Source of the DNA: Solobacterium sp.
GTDB taxonomy: Bacteria; Bacillota_I; Bacilli_A; Erysipelotrichales; Erysipelotrichaceae
DNA length: 10,744 bases
Direction of reading: 5' to 3'
Assembly: GCA_016284975.1 (NCBI GenBank)
Contig: JAEEPV010000317.1
Coordinates: forward strand, 1 to 10,744
This document shows positions 1 to 6,061 of this stretch, in pieces (the stretch's first letter is position 1; the number at the start of each line of letters is the position of its first letter). A program made the translations under genes and the position numbers. Below the pieces are notes generated by a model. That model had not been told where the DNA came from. It was given only the letters and a program-made list of their open reading frames with translations, and ran no database searches.

Positions 1-82
1 ACAAAAACTGATTGAACAGTTCCGCGTAACACTCCGGATTTTCTTTCCAGAATAAATGTGTAAGATTATCCAGTTTGCCCAT
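1..82 (-). CDS. Partial gene, N-terminus resembling Rpn/PD-(D/E)XK nuclease-transposase family
   Basis: Only the first 27 codons are in the window; the gene runs off the left edge. The ATG at 82 (minus strand) is preceded by a good ribosome site, GAGGGAG, about 8 nt upstream. The peptide begins MGKLDNLTHLFW and continues with a short motif, YAELFNQFF. The pattern of a basic start, a short helix and then (F/Y)A(D/E)LFN is what I recall from the N-termini of Rpn-family putative nuclease/transposase proteins common in gut Firmicutes. That match is from memory and covers only 27 residues, and the catalytic region lies outside the window. The reading frame and start are well supported; the family name is tentative. 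It lies downstream of the reductase gene's terminator, so it is probably transcribed separately. Confidence 0.45.
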   Translation of the reverse strand, partial: MGKLDNLTHLFWKENPECYAELFNQFL

Positions 83-134
83 ATGGTTTTTCTCCCTCTG
101 ATATACTCATTGGAAGCGAACGTAAAAAATCCTC

Positions 135-160
135 AAAAAAATGTGCCGGAGCACATTTTT
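135..160 (-). terminator. Rho-independent terminator of the reductase gene
   Basis: A perfect 10-bp stem (137-146 with 151-160) with the 4-nt loop CGGA is followed, on the minus strand, by an uninterrupted run of T. The last base of the stem is part of the reductase stop codon (TGA at 162-160), so termination follows translation immediately. The A-rich and T-rich arms make it partly symmetrical, but the only converging or upstream gene on record here is the minus-strand reductase. Confidence 0.85.
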
Positions 161-954
161 CAAACCGTATAGTCTTTCATAACATCGAGATAGTTCATTT
201 CATCTTCATCCAGGAGTATCTGTAAATCCGGGATGATCGTTTTTCGCACTGCGATCGCACAGGATTTCTGTTTCAGATACTGCAGGATGATTTCTTCTGC
301 TGTGCAGTGATGTTTTTCAGCCAGAATGGATATTTCTTTGGAATTGATGACGTTTTGGATATTCGCCGGCAGATATGCCATGGTCTGAATGTTATGCTCG
401 GCATTGGTAATCAGTTTGTCGATATCCGGATGCCCGGGAAATAAACCGACATACGATACCATCGGGGCAATCTCAACATTTTGAAGCAGATATTCGATCT
501 GCCAGGGGTAAAAATCGACAATACCGATCGCATGTGCATTACCGCATTTATAGAGCTGTTCCAGGCCTTTCCAGGCTTTGTATACATTTTCATTTGCGGG
601 ATCGGTTTCTGTTTCCCCGCCGTTCCATGCCATCAAAAGAAGATCGATGTAATCAAGATCCAGTCTTCGTATTGCGGCTTCGGCAGAACGAATCATAGCC
701 TCCGTATTATTGATGCCGTTGATCTCATCGGTGACAAACAGGGAAGAACGCGGAATCGGACTGTCATGAATTGCCTGTCCGATGATCTTTTCCGTTCCGT
801 AGTCAGAAGCAGTTTCAATATGCCGGATGCCGTTTTCCAGGGCATTCGTTACAGCTGCGTATGCTTCTGCTTCGTTATAGCGTATGGTGTCCAGCCCAAA
901 GAGGGGAATCGAAATTCCGTTGTGCAGGCTGATGGTCAATTCTGTCTGAGACAT
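160..954 (-). CDS. Aldo/keto reductase-fold protein with a degenerate active site (probable pseudoenzyme)
   Basis: The 264-residue product follows the single-domain AKR (beta/alpha)8 plan. It has an N-terminal LHNGISIPLFGLDT hairpin, NGIRHIETASDYGTE at 41-55 (family GYRHIDTAxxYGNE), DYIDLLLMAW at 101-110 (family VDLYLIHWP) and an IGIVDF segment near 143-148 (family IGVSNF). AKR enzymes use an Asp-Tyr-Lys-His tetrad. Here Tyr52 is kept, but the Asp position is Glu47, the Lys position is Glu77 (LFVTDEI for LFVTTKL) and the His position is Ala109. The Ser-Asn pair that holds the nicotinamide is Val146-Asp147. The frame is intact and the length normal, so the gene is not simply decaying. I infer a protein that keeps the fold but has lost NAD(P)H-dependent carbonyl reduction. 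The start at 954 has AAAGGAAGT about 8 nt upstream. It is divergent from the SGNH gene. Substrate and role are unknown. Confidence 0.88.
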   Translation of the reverse strand: MSQTELTISLHNGISIPLFGLDTIRYNEAEAYAAVTNALENGIRHIETASDYGTEKIIGQAIHDSPIPRSSLFVTDEINGINNTEAMIRSAEAAIRRLDLDYIDLLLMAWNGGETETDPANENVYKAWKGLEQLYKCGNAHAIGIVDFYPWQIEYLLQNVEIAPMVSYVGLFPGHPDIDKLITNAEHNIQTMAYLPANIQNVINSKEISILAEKHHCTAEEIILQYLKQKSCAIAVRKTIIPDLQILLDEDEMNYLDVMKDYTV

Positions 955-977
955 TTCAGTTACTTCCTTTACGAGAT

Positions 978-983
978 ATTATA
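978..983 (-). promoter_or_regulatory. Probable -10 element for the reductase gene, overlapping a plus-strand TATACT
   Basis: On the minus strand the bases read TATAAT, a consensus -10. The predicted transcript would start near 971, giving a leader of about 17 nt that begins just before the AAAGGAAGT ribosome site. No convincing -35 is visible 16-18 bp further upstream (the hexamer there is ACGCTT). On the plus strand TATACT occupies 980-985, so a divergent promoter for the SGNH gene could share these bases; TATGAT at 1015-1020 is another candidate. The assignment rests on the -10 alone. Confidence 0.5.
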
Positions 984-1059
984 CTGCAACACGGACGGGA
1001 AAGCGTTCTTGAGGTATGATTATGAAGTGGGAAAGCGACGCGGAAGTGCGACATCAAAT

Positions 1060-1836
1060 ATGCTGAACGGCATCGACAGGATGCGAATGGCAAATCTGAT
1101 CTTTACGATTTTCATGATGGTACTGTTCGGACTTGGCATCCGCAGTTTTTTTGTAGTTCCGCCGCAGGCAAAAAAAGAAGCAGCGGAAATTGAAGAAATG
1201 CTGCGGAAACAGCAGGCAGCGGAAGAAGAACGCAAGCGTCAGCTTCAGGAAGAACTTGCCCGCAAGGCGGCGGAAGAAGAGGCAAGACGCAAAGAGGAAG
1301 AAGAACTCGCAAAAAATCCGCTGCGGGGAATGTATAACGACGCATCGGAAATGGTTGTCGTCGGGATTGGGGATTCGGTCATGCTGGGAGCGCTTGATGC
1401 GCTGTATGCAGAATTTCCGAACGGTTATTTTGATGCGGTATTTGGCAGAACGATCTATGACGGCAAGCGGGTCTGCGCTTCCATGAGTGAGAGTAATACA
1501 CTTGGTGATGTCGTGGTCTTTTCCCTTGGAGCCAACTCCTATATTCAGGAGGAAGATGTGGAGGAGCTGATCGGTTACTGTGGTGACCGGCCGACCTTCT
1601 GGATTACGACGGTCGGCGTAACCAATGACTCCAATGAAAAGACCCGCAATGTGGTTGCGCGGCATGACAAAGCCTATATGGTCGACTGGGAGACCCTGGC
1701 CAAAGAAAATGTCCGCTCTTATATTCTTGCGGACGGACTTCACCCGACTGCCGAAGGAGCGGCTGCCTATGCACAGCTGATCCATGATGAGATTAACGCG
1801 GATGCACTGGCAAAGCCAAAAGGGACGGATGAGTGA
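1060..1836 (+). CDS. Membrane-anchored extracellular SGNH-fold O-acetyltransferase/esterase (OatA C-terminal-domain type)
   Basis: The protein has 258 residues from ATG 1060. Residues 11-33 form one hydrophobic anchor after a basic N-terminus. Residues 37-85 are an E/K/R-rich helix, probably a coiled coil or stiff single helix. From 98 onward there is an SGNH domain: GIGDSVMLGA (Ser106), SLGANS (Asn159) and DGLHPT (Asp225, His228), with VDW at 208-210 as in the OatA surface domain. Such domains take acetyl groups from a membrane partner and place them on cell-wall muramic acid or a related glycan. The partner is the next gene, which overlaps this one. The start is uncertain: GTG 1027 and ATG 1081 and 1087 are also in frame, and none has an ideal ribosome site (CGGAAG lies 13 nt before 1060; AGGA lies 5 nt before 1087). 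A plain secreted esterase is the main alternative. Confidence 0.85.
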   Translation: MLNGIDRMRMANLIFTIFMMVLFGLGIRSFFVVPPQAKKEAAEIEEMLRKQQAAEEERKRQLQEELARKAAEEEARRKEEEELAKNPLRGMYNDASEMVVVGIGDSVMLGALDALYAEFPNGYFDAVFGRTIYDGKRVCASMSESNTLGDVVVFSLGANSYIQEEDVEELIGYCGDRPTFWITTVGVTNDSNEKTRNVVARHDKAYMVDWETLAKENVRSYILADGLHPTAEGAAAYAQLIHDEINADALAKPKGTDE

Positions 1837-2899
1837 CATGAAAAAACGTCCGGTACACAAAACAGAACGGATCCGCGGGCTTGACGGATTGCGCACACTG
1901 GCACTGTTCGGGGTGCTGCTGTTTCATATGTTTCCCCAGAAGGTTTCCGGCGGTTATTTCGGGGTCATCATCTTTTTTGTGATCAGCGGGTTTCTGACCG
2001 CTTATTCGACCGTAAAGAAAGGACGGGTATCGATCCTTTCCTACTATGCAAAACGCATGGAACGGATCTATCCGGCTTTGATTCTCATGTTGTTTATCAG
2101 TATTGAGATCATCAGTCTTGTTGATAAATTCAAGCTGTTAAATGTACAGGAAGAAGTTGTCAGCATCCTTCTTGGCTATAACAACTACTGGCAGATCTCC
2201 AAAAGCGCGGACTATTTTGCCAATCTTTCCAATAATTCCGCCTTTACGCATCTCTGGTATATTTCGATCCTGCTGCAGTTCGAACTGGTCTGGCCATGGC
2301 TTTACCGGATTTTGTCGCTGTTTCGAAAACCGCTGGCGGCGTTTGGTGTCATTGTGCTGTTATTCCTGTTTGTGATGCCGATTGCCTCCATGGACAGCAC
2401 TTTTACCCAGACGATGCTGTATTACGATACACTCTGCCGTGTACATGCGCTTCTGATCGGGGCATGGATCGGCTGGCTGAAAGCAGGTCCGGAGGGGAAA
2501 CGCTCGCTCCGGGCATTTCTCGTTGTACCAGTGGTTCTGGCATTCTTCATCGGATCCGTTCCGGTATTTCTTAAGGCGGCCGGTACACTGCCGGGGGTCT
2601 ATCACTACGGCATCGTGCTTTATGGTCTTCTCTGCGGTATGGTGGTGCTGCTGATCAGCTGTTCCAGGGCACGCTTTCTGCGGCTGTTGGATAATCCGGT
2701 AACTTCTTTCTTCAGCCGCTACAGCTATGAGATCTATCTCTGGCAGTATCCGGTACTGTTTGTATTTGGACTTCTGAAGATGAATACCGCCTTCTGGCAT
2801 TATCTTCTGCAGGTGGTTGTACTGCTGATTCTCAGCGTCTGGACGAATATATTTGTGGCAAATGCAGGAACGTTTCTGAAGGCCCGTATCAAATGGTGA
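1829..2899 (+). CDS. Acyltransferase-3 family integral membrane protein (OatA N-terminal-domain type)
   Basis: The product has 356 residues and about ten membrane helices. It opens with RGLDGLRTLA at 16-25. Arg22 and His33 form the R-X10-H motif of acyltransferase-3 proteins, His33 lying in LLFHMFP. Other family marks are VIIFFVISGFL at 46-56, YYAKRMERIYP at 72-82, LWYISILLQFE at 142-152 and YEIYLWQYP at 300-308. These proteins move acetyl groups from cytoplasmic acetyl-CoA across the membrane. In OatA the same chain continues into an SGNH domain. Here it stops after the membrane part, and the SGNH domain is the upstream gene. The start at ATG 1829 overlaps the SGNH stop (ATGAGTGA) with AGGG 4 nt upstream; ATG 1838 is the alternative. 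The overlap implies translational coupling and fixed stoichiometry. The acceptor (peptidoglycan or another wall glycan) cannot be read from the sequence. Confidence 0.9.
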   Translation: MSDMKKRPVHKTERIRGLDGLRTLALFGVLLFHMFPQKVSGGYFGVIIFFVISGFLTAYSTVKKGRVSILSYYAKRMERIYPALILMLFISIEIISLVDKFKLLNVQEEVVSILLGYNNYWQISKSADYFANLSNNSAFTHLWYISILLQFELVWPWLYRILSLFRKPLAAFGVIVLLFLFVMPIASMDSTFTQTMLYYDTLCRVHALLIGAWIGWLKAGPEGKRSLRAFLVVPVVLAFFIGSVPVFLKAAGTLPGVYHYGIVLYGLLCGMVVLLISCSRARFLRLLDNPVTSFFSRYSYEIYLWQYPVLFVFGLLKMNTAFWHYLLQVVVLLILSVWTNIFVANAGTFLKARIKW

Positions 2900-2919
2900 C
2901 AGTCTGAAAACAATGTAAC

Positions 2920-2948
2920 TTGCCTGCGGAAACGAACGTGCGTATCAT
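2920..2948 (+). promoter_or_regulatory. Possible promoter immediately upstream of the MATE gene
   Basis: TTGCCT (2920-2925, 4 of 6 to consensus) and TATCAT (2943-2948, 5 of 6) are separated by the ideal 17 bp. The predicted start of transcription is near 2955, one base before ATG 2956, so the mRNA would have essentially no leader. There is no Shine-Dalgarno-like sequence before that ATG, which fits. Read-through from the acyltransferase gene 56 nt upstream is equally possible because no terminator lies between them. Confidence 0.4.
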
Positions 2949-2955
2949 ACCTGTT

Positions 2956-4344
2956 ATGAGACGCTTTTTTTCGGATCGATTATTCTTCCGCACCGTGCTT
3001 TCCATCGCGGTGCCGATGATGCTGACACAGCTGATCACAAGTTCCGTCAACCTCGTGGACAACCTGATGGTGGGAATGCTCGGGGATGCGGCGATCGGCT
3101 CGGACGCAGCGGTAAACCGCTATTATATGATCGCAAATTTTGCGGCGATGGGCCTTGCCAATGCCGGCTCGGTATTTATCGCGCAGTATCTTGGTGCAGG
3201 GGAAAAAGATCATATGAAGCATTCGTTTCGAACCGTGCTTCTTTTCAATGCGCTCATCATGGGGCTCTTTACACTGGCCGGTCTGCTTGCACCGAACCGG
3301 ATCCTGTCGTTTTTCACAAAGGATGCGGCGATCGTTGCGGATGGTGTTGCCTATCTTACGATTGCGGCCTGGTCCTTTCTGCCCAGTGCCGTCATGGTTT
3401 CGGTATACTCCTCAATGCGTGCGGTGGGAGAGACCAGGGCACCGCTGTACTGTTCCATCGCATCCATCTTTTCCAACGCCTTCCTGAATTACTGCTTTAT
3501 TTTCGGCCACTTCGGCTTTCCGCGTCTGGAACTGCGGGGTGCAGCGCTTGGAACACTCTTGGCAAGACTCATAGAACTCGTTTTGTGCATGGTACTTCTG
3601 AAAAAGGGAGGCTATGCGTTTGATACGCGTTTCACGGATCTTTTTGATATTCCCGGGGATCTTCGAAACCGGGTGCTTTCCAAAGCGGCACCGCTGGTAT
3701 TGAATGAGACGCTCTGGTCGTTTGGCATGGCGACGCTGTTCAAGTTCTACAGCACACGCGGCGCGGATGTCATGTCGGGTTATTCAATCGCCGGTACGAT
3801 CGGAGATCTCTTCTTTACGCTGTTTGGCGGAATGGCCGCTGCGGCAACCGTTATGATCTCGACACCGCTTGGGGCAGGCAAAAAGGATGAGGCACGCAGG
3901 AATGCCTATCGCCTTCTGGCGTTTTCCGTGATGCTGGCGGTACTGTTCGGTGTGCTGATCTACGGTTCCAGAGCACTCGTACCGCTGCTGTACCGCAATG
4001 TAACCCCAGGCGCCCAGAAGGTCGCAAGAGATGTGCTGGCCGTGCAGGCGTTCCTGTTCTGGATCTACATGAGCTCCGCCCAGTGTTACTTCACCCTGCG
4101 GGCAGGGGGAGATATGAAACACACGCTGATCATGGACAGCGGCTTTATGTGGCTTGTTAATATTCCGATTGTCGGGTTTGTAGCCTACGGTACGAGTCTT
4201 CCGTATCTCTGGCCGTATCTGGTCGGGCAGTTCACCGATGTTATAAAGCTTGTCTTCTCCTTCTATCTGGTCCGCAAGGAACAGTGGCTGGTCAATCTGA
4301 CGGAGGCCGGCGGACTGAACGAGGCAGAGCTGGACAATCTGTAA
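2956..4344 (+). CDS. MATE family multidrug/cation exporter
   Basis: The protein has 462 residues, the usual MATE length, with twelve hydrophobic helices arranged as two six-helix halves. The first helix follows MRRFFSDRLFFRTVLSIAVP, a typical MATE opening. It continues with LVDNLMVGMLGDAAIG (about residues 33-48), which carries the conserved Asp and the (V/I)DxxMVG signature. GSVFIAQYLGAGE is the family's A/SQ-x-GAG loop, and the second half repeats it as STPLGAGKKDEA. MATE proteins export cationic drugs or metabolites in exchange for Na+ or H+; the substrate is not predictable here. I place the start at ATG 2956 because it fits the family N-terminus. TTG 2920 and GTG 2938 are in-frame alternatives that would add 12 or 6 residues, and none has a strong ribosome site. 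A role linked to the acetyltransferase pair upstream is not indicated. Confidence 0.93.
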   Translation: MRRFFSDRLFFRTVLSIAVPMMLTQLITSSVNLVDNLMVGMLGDAAIGSDAAVNRYYMIANFAAMGLANAGSVFIAQYLGAGEKDHMKHSFRTVLLFNALIMGLFTLAGLLAPNRILSFFTKDAAIVADGVAYLTIAAWSFLPSAVMVSVYSSMRAVGETRAPLYCSIASIFSNAFLNYCFIFGHFGFPRLELRGAALGTLLARLIELVLCMVLLKKGGYAFDTRFTDLFDIPGDLRNRVLSKAAPLVLNETLWSFGMATLFKFYSTRGADVMSGYSIAGTIGDLFFTLFGGMAAAATVMISTPLGAGKKDEARRNAYRLLAFSVMLAVLFGVLIYGSRALVPLLYRNVTPGAQKVARDVLAVQAFLFWIYMSSAQCYFTLRAGGDMKHTLIMDSGFMWLVNIPIVGFVAYGTSLPYLWPYLVGQFTDVIKLVFSFYLVRKEQWLVNLTEAGGLNEAELDNL

Positions 4345-4351
4345 AATCGGA

Positions 4352-4368
4352 CCGTCTTCTTTTGACGG
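4352..4368 (+). repeat. Short inverted repeat between the MATE gene and the YitT-family gene
   Basis: CCGTC (4352-4356) and GACGG (4364-4368) are separated by 7 nt. The repeat sits where the -35 of the downstream promoter would lie. It has no following T-run, so it is a poor terminator. It could be a weak operator or chance. Confidence 0.25.
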
Positions 4369-4372
4369 GGAA

Positions 4373-4381
4373 TGATATAAT
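4373..4381 (+). promoter_or_regulatory. Extended -10 promoter for the YitT-family gene
   Basis: TGATATAAT is a perfect extended -10 (TGn followed by TATAAT). No good -35 exists at 16-18 bp, which extended -10 promoters tolerate. Transcription should begin near 4388, only 3 nt before ATG 4391. A GGGGAATG 8-mer (4367-4374) overlaps it, and the same 8-mer lies just before the -10 of the protease gene at 8507-8514 or thereabouts. Confidence 0.7.
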
Positions 4382-4390
4382 CTACTGGCA

Positions 4391-5260
4391 ATGGCATTGA
4401 AAAAAACAACGGTTCTGAAAAAAGTGCGTAATATCCTGCTGATCATTATCGGCACTTTTTTTCTGTGTGTTTCCGTTCAGATGTTCATCCTGCCGTTCAA
4501 TATTCTCTCCGGCGGCGTAGCCGGTATTGCCGTCGCACTGGAACCGTTTCTGCATCTGGACAAGACGCTTGTGGCCAATGGACTGACCATCGGTCTGCTC
4601 ATCATCGGATCGCTGTTTCTTGGAAAAGAATTCTTTGTGACGACGGTGTTTTCGTCTCTCTTGTATCCCGTGTTCAATGAGATTCTCTTAAAAATACTGA
4701 TCATCCCGCAGATCGAACCGCTGCTGGCTTCGTTCTATGGCGGACTGCTTGGCGGGATCGGCGTGGGACTGGTCATACGGGCAGGCGCGAGCACCGGCGG
4801 AATGGATGTGCCGCCGCTGATCATTCATAAGCTTACCGGTGTCAAAGTGTCTACTCTGGTGCTGATTATCGATGGGCTCACCGTCCTGCTGGGGTATTTC
4901 GGTTATGGAATCGAAGCGGTGCTGATCGGTTTTATTTCCGTGTTTGTGACATCCTATGCAATCAATCGGGTATTGTCGATCGGAGACGGCCAGGTGGCCA
5001 AGAGCGTACAGATCATTTCTGATAACTGGGAGAAGATCGCATCCGATATTCAAAGCGAACTCAACCGCGGCGTAACCCTGATGGATGCCCAGGGCGGATA
5101 TTCCGGCAAGCACCGTAAGGTGGTTCTGTGTGTTGTGGGCCATAAAGAATATGGATCTCTGATTGAGATCGTTGAAAATGACGATCCTTCCGCATTTGTG
5201 ATAACCACGGATGCGACCGACATGCATGGAGAAGGATTTACCTACGGATTCCGTATCTGA
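4391..5260 (+). CDS. YitT family (DUF161 + DUF2179) membrane protein
   Basis: The 289-residue protein has five or so membrane helices in residues 12-190, then a soluble DUF2179 domain at about 200-289. Family marks are ILPFNILSGGVAGIA at 33-47 and RAGASTGGMDVPPLI at 130-144, followed by the GDGQVAKSVQIIS junction at 198-210 and FVITTDATDMHGEGF near 269-283. Members are widespread in Firmicutes in several paralogues and their transport or signalling role is unknown. From memory, a YitT paralogue (YvjA) also lies in the ftsEX-ctpB neighbourhood of Bacillus subtilis, so the position next to ftsE looks ancient rather than accidental. ATG 4391 fits the family N-terminus, has no ribosome site, and lies 9 nt after a -10 box, so translation is probably leaderless. 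A terminator follows directly. Confidence 0.93.
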   Translation: MALKKTTVLKKVRNILLIIIGTFFLCVSVQMFILPFNILSGGVAGIAVALEPFLHLDKTLVANGLTIGLLIIGSLFLGKEFFVTTVFSSLLYPVFNEILLKILIIPQIEPLLASFYGGLLGGIGVGLVIRAGASTGGMDVPPLIIHKLTGVKVSTLVLIIDGLTVLLGYFGYGIEAVLIGFISVFVTSYAINRVLSIGDGQVAKSVQIISDNWEKIASDIQSELNRGVTLMDAQGGYSGKHRKVVLCVVGHKEYGSLIEIVENDDPSAFVITTDATDMHGEGFTYGFRI

Positions 5261-5262
5261 TG

Positions 5263-5286
5263 ACTGCCTTTCGGGGCAGTTCTTTT
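5263..5286 (+). terminator. Rho-independent terminator after the YitT-family gene
   Basis: ACTGCC (5263-5268) pairs with GGCAGT (5275-5280), with an extra U-G pair closing a TTCG tetraloop. The T-rich tract TTCTTTTGTT follows. It begins 3 nt after the stop codon and separates the YitT-family gene from the ftsEX operon. Confidence 0.85.
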
Positions 5287-5304
5287 GTTCTGCGGGGACT
5301 GGCG

Positions 5305-5323
5305 TGTATTTCTTGGAAATACA
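5305..5323 (+). promoter_or_regulatory. Perfect 19-bp inverted repeat over the -35 of the ftsE promoter (candidate operator)
   Basis: TGTATTTC (5305-5312) and GAAATACA (5316-5323) are perfect 8-bp arms around a 3-nt centre (TTG). The -35 hexamer TTGGAA (5313-5318) lies wholly inside, upstream of the transcript. It therefore cannot act as an RNA hairpin of the ftsE message, but is well placed for a dimeric DNA-binding repressor. I do not recognise the consensus as a known regulator's box. A second copy was not noticed elsewhere in the window. Confidence 0.6.
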
Positions 5324-5341
5324 GGTGCTTTATTTTATAAT
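5313..5341 (+). promoter_or_regulatory. Promoter of the ftsE-ftsX-M23 operon
   Basis: TTGGAA (5313-5318, 4 of 6) and TATAAT (5336-5341, 6 of 6) are 17 bp apart, a near-ideal vegetative sigma-A type promoter. Transcription should begin near 5348, giving a 21-nt leader that contains the GAGAGGT ribosome site. Confidence 0.8.
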
Positions 5342-5368
5342 AGTTGGGATTTGACGAGAGGTTACGGA

Positions 5369-6061
5369 ATGATTGAATGCAGCCATGTGTATAAAAAATA
5401 TAAAAACGGAGTAAACGCGCTCTATGACATCAATTTCAAGGTGGAACAGGGCGAGTTTGTATATATCATCGGACCGACCGGTTCCGGTAAATCCACACTG
5501 ATCAAGCTGCTGGATGGCGAAGAGATCGCCACCAAGGGAAAGGTCAGTGTTGTCGGAATCGATGTCGGTAAACTGAGTCATTCCAAAGTCCCGGTATACC
5601 GTCGTAACATCGGCGTTGTGTTCCAGGACTTCAAGCTGCTTCCGTCCAAGACCGTTTTTGAGAACATTGCCTATGCGCTGGAGGTCATCAATCTGCCAAA
5701 GTCTCTGATCCGCAGACGTGTCCGGTCGGTTATGAACCTTGTCGGTCTGGATGAGAAGGGAAACAGCTTTCCGCGTGAGCTCTCCGGCGGCCAGCAGCAG
5801 CGTGTCGCTGTCGCAAGAGCGATTGCCAACCGGCCGAAGGTTCTGATCGCAGACGAGCCGACCGGAAACCTTGACCCGTCCATGTCGGATGAAGTGATGA
5901 ATTTACTGGATAAGATCAACCGGGAATACGGTACAACGATTCTCATGGTCACCCATGACCTGACGATCGTAAACAAGCACCGCAAGCGTACGGTTGTACT
6001 TGAACACGGCCATATCGTAGCCGACCTGAAGGAAGGAGGTTATGTCCAGCATGATCAATAG
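5369..6061 (+). CDS. ftsE: Cell division ATP-binding protein FtsE
   Basis: This 230-residue ABC ATPase has the usual FtsE length. It has Walker A GPTGSGKST at 35-43, the Q-loop VFQDFKLL with Gln86, the signature LSGGQQQR at 138-145, Walker B VLIADEP at 158-164 and the H-loop His196 in MVTHD. Family-specific features are RRNIGVVFQDFKLLP and PTGNLDP. FtsE works on the inner face of the membrane with FtsX, converting ATP hydrolysis into activation of a wall hydrolase outside the cell at division or elongation sites. GAGAGGT lies 6 nt before ATG 5369 and the N-terminus MIECSHVYKKY fits the family, so the in-frame extension upstream, which runs through the promoter, is excluded. The end overlaps ftsX. 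Confidence 0.97.
   Translation: MIECSHVYKKYKNGVNALYDINFKVEQGEFVYIIGPTGSGKSTLIKLLDGEEIATKGKVSVVGIDVGKLSHSKVPVYRRNIGVVFQDFKLLPSKTVFENIAYALEVINLPKSLIRRRVRSVMNLVGLDEKGNSFPRELSGGQQQRVAVARAIANRPKVLIADEPTGNLDPSMSDEVMNLLDKINREYGTTILMVTHDLTIVNKHRKRTVVLEHGHIVADLKEGGYVQHDQ

Noticed and set aside
481..1059. Long open extension upstream of the SGNH gene in the same frame
   Set aside because: It runs antisense through the reductase gene, shows no domain, and is cysteine- and phenylalanine-rich like a reverse-strand shadow. The SGNH protein has a natural start with a membrane anchor at 1060.
1054..1896. 280-codon open frame antisense to the SGNH gene
   Set aside because: Phe- and Arg-rich translation of the complement of an E/K-rich coding stretch. 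No start site or family motif.
4362..4367. TTGACG as a -35 for the YitT-family gene
   Set aside because: It lies only 8 bp before the -10, far too close. The extended -10 is the better explanation.
4352..4368. Hairpin after the MATE gene as a terminator
   Set aside because: Five-base stem with a 7-nt loop and no T-run after it.
5285..5368. 28-residue N-terminal extension of FtsE
   Set aside because: It would include the promoter and its palindrome. ATG 5369 has a strong ribosome site and gives the standard FtsE N-terminus and length.
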